64,000 nt of DNA from Streptomyces griseofuscus. Lineage in GTDB: Bacteria > Actinomycetota > Actinomycetes > Streptomycetales > Streptomycetaceae. The number at the start of each line of letters is the position of its first letter. Position 1 is the stretch's first letter. The notes under the pieces are model-generated. The model was not told where the DNA came from. It made no database searches and worked only from the letters and a program-made list of their open reading frames with translations. The stretch is from contig NZ_CP051006.1 in assembly GCF_014673495.1 (NCBI RefSeq), positions 6,076,001 through 6,140,000 of the forward strand, given 5' to 3'. Of this stretch, positions 1 through 10,822 are shown in pieces. The translations under genes were made by a program, and so were the position numbers.

Positions 1-3188
<3,188 letters not shown>

Positions 3189-3204
3189 CGCGCTCCAGCG
3201 CGTT

Positions 3205-3921
3205 CTACGAAGTCAGAGAGGTGAGCCGGCCGATGAGCTCCGCGAAGGGGCCGTCGGCCGGTTCGTCCTTGAGGATGGCGCGCAGCACGTCCGCCATGCC
3301 CTCGTCCCGGGTCGCGCTCACCGCGACCAGGGCGGCGAAGTCGTGCACCAGCTGGAGTTCCAGTTCCTCGCGCGGGATCCGGCGGCCGTCCAGCCAGATC
3401 AGCGCGGTGGACTCGGCGAGCGAGATCCAGGAACGGATGACCAGCTCCAGGCGCGGGGGCGCCTCGGCGATCCCGAGATGGCCCAGCATCTGCTCGTACG
3501 CGGACTGCCGTACGTCGTCGATCAGCGCGTTGGTGGTCGAGACGTGCTCCTTCTCCCGGGAGCCGGGCGCGGACACGGCCGGGCCGCCGCGCATCAGGGC
3601 CGAGAAACCGGGGCCGTACTCGTCCACATGGGCGAAGAAGCGATGCATCACATGCAGCAGCCGGGCACCCAGCGGGCCCTCGTGCGGCTCGGTGAAGCGG
3701 GCCTTCAGCTCCTCCGAGGCGCGCCGCAACGCGGCCTCGTACAGGCTGAGTTTGCCCGGGAAGTAGTGGTACACCAGCGGCCGCGAGATACCCGCGGCCG
3801 CCGCTATGTCGTCGATGGAGACCTCGTCGGGCGAGCGGCGGCTGAACAGGTCGAGAGCGACGCTGATCAGCTGCTGCCGTCGCTCCTCGACACCCATCCT
3901 GCGGCGCACCCCGGTAGTCAT
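3205..3921 (-). CDS. TetR-family transcriptional regulator
   Basis: A 238-residue one-component repressor. The N-terminal helix-turn-helix is clear: RRQQLISVALDLFSRR, then DEVSIDDIAAAAGISRPLVY and HYFPGKLSLYEAALRRA (about residues 14-68). The remaining residues form a divergent helical ligand domain. The ATG start is followed directly by a basic MTTGVRRRMGVEERR segment. It is the last gene of a probable three-gene operon, 68 bases after the ferredoxin-type reductase and transcribed the same way, so it may regulate that operon. A 16-bp dyad overlaps the promoter upstream of the first gene (5965-5980). The ligand cannot be read from the sequence. Confidence 0.9.
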   Translation of the reverse strand: MTTGVRRRMGVEERRQQLISVALDLFSRRSPDEVSIDDIAAAAGISRPLVYHYFPGKLSLYEAALRRASEELKARFTEPHEGPLGARLLHVMHRFFAHVDEYGPGFSALMRGGPAVSAPGSREKEHVSTTNALIDDVRQSAYEQMLGHLGIAEAPPRLELVIRSWISLAESTALIWLDGRRIPREELELQLVHDFAALVAVSATRDEGMADVLRAILKDEPADGPFAELIGRLTSLTS

Positions 3922-3989
3922 ACGAACACCTTACCGAGCGGATCCGGCCGCCAACGGTTCGGACCCGAACCGGTGTTCACATCACTGCG

Positions 3990-5039
3990 TCACAGATCGA
4001 GCACAAGGCGTTCGCCGCGGGCCCGGGACACACAGATCAGCATCGAGTCGTGGCGCTCCGCGTCCGTGAGCAGCTCGTCCCGGTGCTCCACCTCGCCCTC
4101 CAGGACCCGCTGCTGGCAGGTCCCGCAGAAGCCCTGCTCACAGGAGTAGACGGTGTCCGGCAGCTCCCGGCGCACCGCGGCCAGCACCGTGGAGTCGGCC
4201 GGCACGCTCACCGTGCGCCCGCTGCGCCGCAGTTCCACCTCGAACGCGGTGTTCCCGTCCGCCGAGGCGCGCGGCGCGAACCGCTCCAGATGCAGCGTGG
4301 CCCCCTCCGGCACCCGCGCCGCGACCGCCTCCATCAGCCCCTCGGGACCGCAGCAGTACACCGCCGTGCCCGGAGCCACCGCCGCGAACAGGGCGTCCAG
4401 GTCCGGCCGCCCGTCCTCGTCCTCCGCCACCAGGGTCAGCCGGTCCCCGGCCAGCTCCCGCACCTCGTCCAGGAAGGGCATCGAGGCCCGGGTCCGCCCG
4501 CAGTACAGCAGCCGCCAGGCGGCATCCTCCGGCAGCGCGCGCAGCATCGGCAGCACCGGCGTGATGCCGATCCCGCCGACGACGAAGACGTACGACCGCG
4601 CCTCGGCGAGCGGGAACCGGTTGCGCGGCCCGCGCACCTCCAGCTCCATGCCCTCGGCCAGCTGCTCGTGCACCTCCCGCGAACCGCCCCGCCCGTCCTC
4701 GACCAGCCGGGTGGCGACCGTGTACGCGGAGGTGTCCGCGGGGTCCCCGCACAGCGAGTACTGCCGCACCAGCCCCGAGGGCAGCACCAGATCCAGATGC
4801 GCGCCCGGCGTCCAGCGCGGCAACTCGGCACCCTCCAGACGCAGTCGTACGACACCGTCGGCGATCGGCTCGTGCGCGGTGAGCAGCAGCCGCAGTGCCC
4901 GGGAGCGGGGCCGCCCGGAGATCGGTGTCTCCAGCGCGGGCATCGGCCACAGCGGCGAGACCTGGACGCGGCGGCGCAGCGCGCTCCGGGTGAGCAGGGC
5001 CGCGCCCGCGAGCAGGGCGACCGTGAGCGGCTTCGGCAT
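3990..5039 (-). CDS. Ferredoxin-reductase-type oxidoreductase with C-terminal 2Fe-2S domain
   Basis: A 349-residue electron-transfer protein of the phthalate dioxygenase reductase/VanB type, expected to pass electrons from NAD(P)H through a flavin to a 2Fe-2S cluster and on to an oxygenase or desaturase partner. After a short hydrophobic N-terminus come a flavin-binding barrel (HLDLVLPSGLVRQYSLCGDP), an NAD domain (FVVGGIGITPVLPMLRAL) and a plant-type ferredoxin domain with CEQGFCGTC and a fourth Cys in MLIC near the end. I chose the ATG at 5039 because it overlaps the stop of the upstream hydrolase by one base (TGATG), indicating translational coupling; the frame upstream of this is a shadow of the neighbour. 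The partner is probably the diiron-like protein encoded just before it (inference). Confidence 0.9.
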   Translation of the reverse strand: MPKPLTVALLAGAALLTRSALRRRVQVSPLWPMPALETPISGRPRSRALRLLLTAHEPIADGVVRLRLEGAELPRWTPGAHLDLVLPSGLVRQYSLCGDPADTSAYTVATRLVEDGRGGSREVHEQLAEGMELEVRGPRNRFPLAEARSYVFVVGGIGITPVLPMLRALPEDAAWRLLYCGRTRASMPFLDEVRELAGDRLTLVAEDEDGRPDLDALFAAVAPGTAVYCCGPEGLMEAVAARVPEGATLHLERFAPRASADGNTAFEVELRRSGRTVSVPADSTVLAAVRRELPDTVYSCEQGFCGTCQQRVLEGEVEHRDELLTDAERHDSMLICVSRARGERLVLDL

Positions 5040-5962
5040 CAGGCGGCACCCTTCAGGGAGCGCTCCGCCTGCTCGGCGGCGAGCGCGGCCGGGGAGGCGG
5101 CCAGATAGGCGACGGCCTGGGCGGTGGAGAACTCGTGCGAGGGGTGGTAGTCCCGGCCGAGATAGCGCGGGATGGAGCGCAGCATGGCACCGGCGCCGGG
5201 CAGCACGCCCGCACGGCCGCGGTCGTAGAAGTCCTTGAAGGACGCCTTGGCCGCCTCGCGGCCGGTCAGCGTCGGGTCGTTCGCCATGAAGAAGCGGACC
5301 CCGCGCTGCCACAGGAAGAGCAGGGCCGAGAACGCGCTCGCCCAGGTGCGGGCCCGGCGCCGGTAGCTGCCGTCCAGATGGGTGAACAGGTCGAAGGCGA
5401 CGGAGCGGTGCTCCACCTCCTCCGCGCCGTGCCAGCGCAGCAGGTCCAGCATGGTGGGATCGGCGCCGCGCCGGTCCAGCTCGGCCGCGCCGAGCACCCA
5501 GTCGCCGAGGAACGCGGTGTAGTGCTCGATCGCCGCGATGAGCGCCACCCGTTCGAGGAGCCACCAGCGGCGCGCCCGGCCCGGCGGCAGGGTGCGGTCG
5601 CCGAGCAGCTTCTCGAAGAACCAGTCGACCTGCGCGGTGTACGGCGTCGGATCCAGGCCCTGCTCGCGCAGATGCGGCAGCACCTCGTCATGGGACTGGG
5701 AGTGCATGGCCTCCTGCCCGATGAACCCGATGACGTCCTCGCGCAGCCGGTCGTCCTTGATCAGCGGCAGCGCCTGCTTGTACACCTGCACGAACCAGCG
5801 CTCGCCGGCGGGCAGCAGCAGGTGCAGCACATTGATGGTGTGCGTGGTGAACGGATCCCCGGGCACCCAGTGCAGCGGTGTGTCCTCCCAGGAGAAGGAC
5901 ACATTGCGGGCCTTGAGCGCGATGCGCTCGGACTCCACCGGCCGGGCCTGCGTATGAGACAT
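5039..5962 (-). CDS. Metal-dependent hydrolase / diiron-like protein (PF10118-type)
   Basis: A 307-residue protein of the family annotated as predicted metal-dependent hydrolase. Several Glu/His pairs resemble a diiron helical bundle: QEAMHSQSHDEVL (about residues 88-100), LIAAIEHYTAFLGDW (about 139-153) and WHGAEEVEHRSVAFDLFTHL (about 178-197). No signal peptide is present. It is the first gene of the operon with the 2Fe-2S reductase (one-base overlap) and the TetR gene. A diiron protein next to a VanB-type reductase suggests a lipid or xenobiotic oxidation reaction, but that is inference. The ATG lies only a few bases after a -10-like TACATT, so the mRNA may be leaderless. Confidence 0.82.
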   Translation of the reverse strand: MSHTQARPVESERIALKARNVSFSWEDTPLHWVPGDPFTTHTINVLHLLLPAGERWFVQVYKQALPLIKDDRLREDVIGFIGQEAMHSQSHDEVLPHLREQGLDPTPYTAQVDWFFEKLLGDRTLPPGRARRWWLLERVALIAAIEHYTAFLGDWVLGAAELDRRGADPTMLDLLRWHGAEEVEHRSVAFDLFTHLDGSYRRRARTWASAFSALLFLWQRGVRFFMANDPTLTGREAAKASFKDFYDRGRAGVLPGAGAMLRSIPRYLGRDYHPSHEFSTAQAVAYLAASPAALAAEQAERSLKGAA

Positions 5963-5964
5963 GG

Positions 5965-5980
5965 CGTCAATGTACTGACG
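5965..5980 (-). promoter_or_regulatory. Palindrome over the promoter of the hydrolase-reductase-TetR operon
   Basis: The 16-base dyad CGTCA-N6-TGACG lies two bases upstream of the ATG at 5962. Read on the minus strand, TTCTCA and TACATT separated by 17 bases form a plausible -35/-10 pair. The dyad covers the -10 and the likely start site, which is where a repressor would block a leaderless transcript. The TetR protein encoded as third gene of the same operon is the obvious candidate (inference). Confidence 0.45.
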
Positions 5981-6052
5981 GGTAGGCGCTCTGAGAAGGG
6001 TTCCGGCGCGGCTTGTTTACGCGGATGTCAATAACATTCGTACGCGCGGCTC

Positions 6053-7984
6053 CTAGTGCAGCCCGTCGATCACCTTGCCGCCCGCCAGCGTGCCCTTCAG
6101 CTGGGCCTGCGCCCCCTTGGCGGCCTGGGAGATCAGCAGCGAGCCCGGCGCCGACGCGGTGATCCCGCCGCTCGCGTGGATCGCCACCGTGTCCGGGGCG
6201 CCCGCGGCCAGCAGATACCAGTGCCCGCCCTTGGACTTCCACAGCACCCCGGCCAGCACATGCGGATCGCGCGGACCGCACGCCGCGGTGTCGGTGCCCT
6301 TCGCCGTGACGGCACCGTAGCGGGAGCCGGGGACGCGGAACTGGGCCAGCGCCGCGGCGCCGTCGCCGCGCCAGGTCTCGGCGCGGGTGCAGACCCATTG
6401 GCCGGCCCCGCTGCCGTCCGGCAGCGGCTGCTCCGCGTAGTCCCAGGCGTTGACGCTGCGCACGCCCGAGGAGCGCTCGGTGGCCAGCGAGCAGGCGAAC
6501 GGCGCCCACGCCTGGAGCCCCTCGGGCCCGGCGGCCGCACCGGGAGCGCCGGGACGGCCCGCGGTGAGCCGCGCCGGGACCAGCTCGCCGAGGTCGGTGG
6601 CGAGCTGGGTGCCGACGCCGCCGGAGACCTGGAGCACGGTCCAGGAGGTGCAGTTGCCGGTGGCCAGGGCGGGGCTGGTCAGTGGGGCGGTGACACCGCC
6701 GGTGACCGTGAGCGGGGTGGGCGCCGCGGCCGGCTTCAGCAGATCGCGGGTGGCCGCCTTCGTCACCCAGGGGGCCAGCAGATACTGCACATTGCCGTCG
6801 GCGCGACCGAGGACCAGGGCGCTCGCCTCGGCGCCGGTCGCGCCGTCCACCCGGGCGAAGTCCAGGGCGGCGCCCTGGGTGCCGTCGGCCGGTTCCGCGT
6901 AGCGGGCGATGCGCAGACCGTCGTAGAGGATCACCACCCGCGCGGCGTCGACCTGCCCCGCGTACAGCAGTTGGGGCGGGCCCGCGGGGCCGCCGGTCTG
7001 GGTGCCGGGGGTGGCCGAGACCCGGACGTTCTGTCCGGGCCGGGCCCAGACCGCGAGGGCGCGGCGCAGCAGGTCCTTGTCACCGGTGAGCGGGCCGCGC
7101 GCGGGCCAGGCCGAGAAGTCGGTGCGGGCCGCGGAGCGCCAGGCGGTGGGGGAGACCCGGGTCAGCTTGCCCGGGTCGAGGGCGGCCTGGGCGGCCGGGT
7201 TCTCGGCGTAGACGGGGGCGGCGGCGCCGTCCGGGCCCCAGCCGGAGTGCGGCAGCGCGAGCAGCGCCCCGCACACCGCGAGGGCGGCCGCGGCGCCGAG
7301 GGCGGCCCGGGTGTGCTGGCGGCGGCGCAGCAGATCGGTCGGCCGGGCCTGGAGGGTGCAGGGGTCGAACTCGGGGGAGGAGAGCAGGCCCGGCTGGGCG
7401 GGCACGCTGTTCGCCATGGCGAGTGCGCCGCCCGGGTCGTCCACCCCGGCCGTGTCGAGGATCTTGCGGATCTCCTGGTCCGGCAGCCGGTCAAGGCCGC
7501 GCAGCACATAGGCGGCGCGGGCCGGTGCGGACAGCTTCGACAGCCGCTGGTCCAGGGCGAGTTCATCGGCGCCGCCGGAGCGCGGGAGCAGCCGCAGGCC
7601 GAGGACGCGGGGGAGCAGCGGGGGCAGGCCGCGGTGCGGGCGGGCGGCGGTGAGGGCGGCGCGCAGGACCCGCTCGCGCAGATAGACATAGCCGGGGTCG
7701 CCCTCCCGGGCCGCCGGGTCACCGGCGTCCCGGCGGCTGTGGGTACGGCCCGAGGGCTGGGCCGGGATCAGGTCGGCCTGCTTGCGGCCCCGGGGCAGGG
7801 CGCGCTGGGTGAGGGCGTGTGCGGTCAGCACCCGGCGCCCGCGGCCGAGACTCGGCGGCAGCACCAGATAGGCGAGCCGGACCAGCTGTGGATAGTGCTC
7901 GACGAGCAGGGCCTCGGCTCGCTCGACGTCGGCCGGTCCGGAGGCGGCGGGGGCGTGACGGTGGGCTACATCCTGTGACTGCAC
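6053..7984 (-). CDS. Sigma-factor-like membrane protein with large C-terminal domain
   Basis: A 643-residue protein with a GTG start. The first 190 residues resemble a degenerate ECF-type sigma factor: ERAEALLVEHYPQLVRLAYL (about 21-40) looks like region 2, and SAPARAAYVLRGLDRLPDQE (about 152-170) followed by IRKILDTAG looks like region 4. A cytoplasmic linker leads to one transmembrane helix (about 227-245, AALGAAAALAVCGALLALP). About 390 residues follow, presumably outside the membrane, with no family I recognise. The layout (cytosolic sigma-like part, one helix, exported part) resembles a membrane-tethered regulator, but the -10/-35-binding residues cannot be judged by eye. It is monocistronic, with 346 bases of repeat-containing noncoding DNA upstream. 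Confidence 0.7.
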   Translation of the reverse strand: MQSQDVAHRHAPAASGPADVERAEALLVEHYPQLVRLAYLVLPPSLGRGRRVLTAHALTQRALPRGRKQADLIPAQPSGRTHSRRDAGDPAAREGDPGYVYLRERVLRAALTAARPHRGLPPLLPRVLGLRLLPRSGGADELALDQRLSKLSAPARAAYVLRGLDRLPDQEIRKILDTAGVDDPGGALAMANSVPAQPGLLSSPEFDPCTLQARPTDLLRRRQHTRAALGAAAALAVCGALLALPHSGWGPDGAAAPVYAENPAAQAALDPGKLTRVSPTAWRSAARTDFSAWPARGPLTGDKDLLRRALAVWARPGQNVRVSATPGTQTGGPAGPPQLLYAGQVDAARVVILYDGLRIARYAEPADGTQGAALDFARVDGATGAEASALVLGRADGNVQYLLAPWVTKAATRDLLKPAAAPTPLTVTGGVTAPLTSPALATGNCTSWTVLQVSGGVGTQLATDLGELVPARLTAGRPGAPGAAAGPEGLQAWAPFACSLATERSSGVRSVNAWDYAEQPLPDGSGAGQWVCTRAETWRGDGAAALAQFRVPGSRYGAVTAKGTDTAACGPRDPHVLAGVLWKSKGGHWYLLAAGAPDTVAIHASGGITASAPGSLLISQAAKGAQAQLKGTLAGGKVIDGLH

Positions 7985-8330
7985 GTCCGGAAGAACGAGC
8001 GAGCCCTTGGTTGGTCACCGTCAAGCGGCGCGTCGATGCGTCCGGGGCAGCGGGTCCGGGCCTCGACGCCGACGAGTCCGGGTCTCGCGGCCGACGCGTT
8101 CAGGCCCTCCGGTTCGGTGCGTCCAGGCCGGCGGGTTCGGCGTGTTCAGGCCCTCCGAACCGGTGCGTCCAGGCCTGCCGGTTCGGTGAGTTCACGTGGC
8201 CGGACGTGATGCGGGTGCGGCTCCGGTGCCGACCCGTTCATGCCGCCGGGCCCGGTCCGCTCGCGGCCCCGGTGTCGGCGCGCGCATCCGGCCGGCCGTC
8301 GGCGTGCTCGCGGCTTTGGAGTCGGCCCTT
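7985..8330. other. 346-base intergenic stretch without a gene
   Basis: It lies between the start of the sigma-like membrane protein and the end of the TPR-like gene, both on the minus strand, so it must contain the promoter of the former. No convincing reading frame was found on either strand. Its main feature is a four-copy 23-bp tandem repeat at 8096-8187. The rest is GC-rich and unremarkable. Confidence 0.6.
8096..8187. repeat. Four tandem copies of a 23-bp unit
   Basis: Units run 8096-8118, 8119-8141, 8142-8164 and 8165-8187. Each begins GCGT(T/C)CAGGCC (the third begins GTGTTC) and ends in a CGGTTCGGT-like block; the third unit carries its inverted form, CGAACCGGT. Copies differ at several bases, so this is an old or selected array rather than a fresh slippage product. 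It is upstream of the sigma-like membrane protein gene and lies in no plausible frame. Confidence 0.75.
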
Positions 8331-8837
8331 TCACGTCTCCGGATCGACCAGGGCGCGCGCGTAGTTGGCCATGGAACGCTGGTAGCGCGGCAGATGGGCG
8401 GCCAGCGCCTCGATCACCAGGGACAGGCCCTCGCGGTCGCGGCCCAGGCTGGAGAGGCACAGTGCGAGACAGGCGCGCACCGCGTCGTCCAACTCGTCGC
8501 TCGGCCCGTCCAGTTCGGGCGTGAGGAGCTTCACCCCCTCTTCCGGCTGCCCGATGTTGCGCAGCGAACTCGCCAGCTGGATCCGGGTCCGCCGCCCCCG
8601 GTAGCCGTCGAGGCCGCGCGCCAGCGCCTCCCGGTACAGCGGCACGGCCCGGTCCGAGTGCCCGGTCGAGTCGAAGGCGCAGGCCCGCTCGAAGGGGGCC
8701 CGCGGGCTGTCCTCGGGCAGTTCGGCGACAAGGCCGTCGATCAGGGCGCGGAACTGGGCCGCGCGCTCCTCGGGGTACTCGCCGTGGGCGAAGGCGGCCC
8801 AAGCGGCGTCCACCCGGTCTTCCCAGTCCTGGTTCAC
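8331..8837 (-). CDS. TPR-like helical protein
   Basis: A 168-residue cytoplasmic helical protein with tetratricopeptide-like helix pairs, e.g. FERACAFDSTGHSDRAVPLY, YREALARGLDGYRGRRTRIQ and LASSLRNIGQPEEGVKLL, consistent with the small Streptomyces TPR proteins often found beside regulators. I start it at GTG 8837 (VNQDWEDRVDAAW) because GAGGGTGG lies about seven bases upstream; the longer frame begins inside the preceding hairpin. It follows the response regulator gene by 53 bases on the same strand and may be cotranscribed with that two-component pair. Probable protein-protein interaction role; no catalytic residues visible. Confidence 0.75.
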   Translation of the reverse strand: MNQDWEDRVDAAWAAFAHGEYPEERAAQFRALIDGLVAELPEDSPRAPFERACAFDSTGHSDRAVPLYREALARGLDGYRGRRTRIQLASSLRNIGQPEEGVKLLTPELDGPSDELDDAVRACLALCLSSLGRDREGLSLVIEALAAHLPRYQRSMANYARALVDPET

Positions 8838-8870
8838 CGCGCCACCCTCGCACACATGTGCCCTCGGGGT

Positions 8871-8889
8871 CACCGGAATTGAACCGGTG
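8871..8889 (-). terminator. Short hairpin after the response regulator gene
   Basis: A perfect 6-bp stem CACCGG/CCGGTG with a 7-base loop lies two bases after the stop of the response regulator. There is no T-run, so termination would be weak. On the minus strand the loop reads TTCAATT, which mimics a tRNA T-arm; no acceptor, D or anticodon arm accompanies it. Confidence 0.35.
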
Positions 8890-8890
8890 C

Positions 8891-9547
8891 TCAGCGGGGC
8901 CCGCCGTCGAGATACGCCAGCACCGCGAGCACCCGCCGGTTGTCGTCGTCCGACACCTCCAGGCCGAGCTTGCCGAAGATGTTGGAGGTGTGCTTGGCCA
9001 CCGCCCGTTCGGTGACGACCAGTTGGGCGGCGATGCCCGCGTTCGACCGGCCCTGCGCCATCAGCTCCAGCACCTCACGCTCGCGCGGGGTGAGCCGGCC
9101 GAGCGGCCGGTCCTCGGCCGAACTCCGGGCCAGCAGCTGCTGGATGACCTGCGGATCCATCGCCGTGCCTCCCGCCGCGACCCGCCGTACGGCGTCCACG
9201 AACTGCTCCGCGTCGAACACCCGGTCCTTGAGCAGATACCCGATCCCGCCGGCGCCGTCGGCGAGCAGCTCCCGCGCGTACAGCTGCTCCACATGCTGGG
9301 AGAGGACCAGTACCGGCAGCCCCGGCCGGGCCCGCCGGGCGGCCAGGGCGCACTGGAGGCCCTCGTCGGTGTGCGTGGGCGGCAGCCGTACGTCGACCAC
9401 CGCCACATCCGGCGTCAACTCGGCCAGCGCCCGCGTCAGTTCGGGCCCCGACTCGACGGCCGCCGCGATCTCGAAGCCGTACGCCTCAAGCAGCCGGACC
9501 AGTCCGTCGCGCAGCAGGAAGAGGTCTTCGGCTAGGACAACACGCAC
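8891..9547 (-). CDS. NarL/LuxR-type response regulator
   Basis: A 218-residue DNA-binding regulator. The receiver domain has acidic residues at AED (about 6-8), the phospho-acceptor Asp in VAVVDVRLPP (about residue 50) and the conserved Lys in GYLLKDRV. The C-terminal LuxR helix-turn-helix is LTPREREVLELMAQGRSNAG followed by VTERAVAKHTSNIFGKLGLE. The GTG start at 9547 (VRVVLAEDLFLL) lies 16 bases inside the 3' end of the sensor kinase gene, so the two are translationally coupled. Partner of the kinase immediately upstream; targets unknown. Confidence 0.92.
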   Translation of the reverse strand: MRVVLAEDLFLLRDGLVRLLEAYGFEIAAAVESGPELTRALAELTPDVAVVDVRLPPTHTDEGLQCALAARRARPGLPVLVLSQHVEQLYARELLADGAGGIGYLLKDRVFDAEQFVDAVRRVAAGGTAMDPQVIQQLLARSSAEDRPLGRLTPREREVLELMAQGRSNAGIAAQLVVTERAVAKHTSNIFGKLGLEVSDDDNRRVLAVLAYLDGGPR

Positions 9548-10791
9548 GGGATCTCCATGGTCACCATGGTGGGGCCGCCCGCGGGAGAGCTGACGGCCAG
9601 GACGCCGTCGAATGTACCGAGCCGCTTCTCGATCCCGGCGAGCCCGGAGCCGGTCCCGACCGAGGCACCGCCCCTGCCGTTGTCGGTGACCGTGATCCGC
9701 AGCCGGCCGTCGGTGTGGTGCAGATCCACCCAGAGCCGGTCGGCGCCCGCGTGCTTGGCCGCGTTGGTGAGCACCTCGCTGACCGCGAAGTAGGCGGCCG
9801 ACTCCACCGGCGCGTCGGCGCGGCCCGGCAGCTCCACCGTGACCTCGGCGGGCAGCGGCAGCCGCAGCGCCAAGGCCCTTACGGCGTCGCCGAGTCCGCG
9901 TTCGGCGAGCACCGGCGGATGGATGCCGCGGACCAGGTCGCGCAGCTCCTCCAGGGCGTCCACGGAGTTGCGCCTGGCCTGCGCGAGCAGTCGCCTGGCC
10001 TGCGCCGGGTCCTTGTCGAGCAGCATCTCGATGGTGCCGAGGTCCATGCCCATGGCGACGAGCCGGGCCTGGGCGCCGTCGTGCAGATCCCGTTCGATGC
10101 GGCGCAGTTCGGCGGCGGAGGTGTCCACCGCGTCCCGCCGGGTCTCGGTCAACACCCGTACGCGCTCCACGAGTTCTCCCTCGCTGTTGTCGAGCACCGC
10201 CCGGGCGAGCCGGAAGTGCGCGGTCAGCAGGTCCGGGGTGAACCGCAGGGCGAACCGCAGGATCACGAGGGCGAGGACGGCCGCGCCGATGGCGGTGGCC
10301 TCCCCGGTGACCGGGACGAACGCGTACCAGTAGGTGCCGCCCCGGGCGTACGCCCGCCACAGCCCGAAGGGCAGCAGCAGCCCCTCGACGGGGTAGAACA
10401 GCAGCAGGGCCGGGAGCAGCGCGCTGATGAAACCCGCCGTGAAGTCCACCGGCAGCCAGCGCACGTCCCGCCAGGTCTGGGGGTCGCCCAGCATGGTGAA
10501 GGTGCGCGTCCATGGATTGGTGCCGCGCGGGATCGGCCGGTACACCGCCCGGATCCGCACCCCGCACCACTCCGCCGCCAGCCTCCGGCGCACATCCGCC
10601 AGCGCCCTGACCCCCCTCAGTACGAGGGGGGTCGTGAGCAGTCCGATGCCGAGCGGGACGAAGGCGAGGGACACCAGGGTCAGCACCAGGAACGCGATGC
10701 CGAAGGGCATCGTGATCAGGGCCAGCACCAGTCCCCGCACGGCGGCCAGCAGGGACCGGCGGGCCCTGTCGCGCATGTTGTCGCTGTTCAT
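9532..10791 (-). CDS. Two-component sensor histidine kinase with PF13796-type sensor
   Basis: A 419-residue membrane kinase. The N-terminus has paired hydrophobic helices (LVLALITMPFGIAFLVLTL, then LAFVPLGIGLLTTPLVL) and a second membrane block (FTAGFISALLPALLLFY, TAIGAAVLALVILRFAL), matching the putative sensor domain common in Streptomyces. The HisKA_3 motif is RRIERDLHDGAQARLVAMG, with His as phospho-acceptor. The ATPase domain has N-box SEVLTNAAKHAGADRLWVDL and G-boxes VTDNGRGG and GSGLAGIEKRL. I start at ATG 10791 (MNSDNMRDRARR), since the longer frame runs into the epimerase gene. It overlaps its response regulator by 16 bases. Confidence 0.92.
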   Translation of the reverse strand: MNSDNMRDRARRSLLAAVRGLVLALITMPFGIAFLVLTLVSLAFVPLGIGLLTTPLVLRGVRALADVRRRLAAEWCGVRIRAVYRPIPRGTNPWTRTFTMLGDPQTWRDVRWLPVDFTAGFISALLPALLLFYPVEGLLLPFGLWRAYARGGTYWYAFVPVTGEATAIGAAVLALVILRFALRFTPDLLTAHFRLARAVLDNSEGELVERVRVLTETRRDAVDTSAAELRRIERDLHDGAQARLVAMGMDLGTIEMLLDKDPAQARRLLAQARRNSVDALEELRDLVRGIHPPVLAERGLGDAVRALALRLPLPAEVTVELPGRADAPVESAAYFAVSEVLTNAAKHAGADRLWVDLHHTDGRLRITVTDNGRGGASVGTGSGLAGIEKRLGTFDGVLAVSSPAGGPTMVTMEIPCVLS

Positions 10792-10822
10792 ACGGTGAGT
10801 CTCGCCGACCCGCCGACGGGGG

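Noticed and set aside
8871..8950. Possible tRNA on the minus strand
   Set aside because: Only a T-arm-like hairpin is present; no acceptor stem partner, D-arm or anticodon arm was found within the neighbouring coding sequence.
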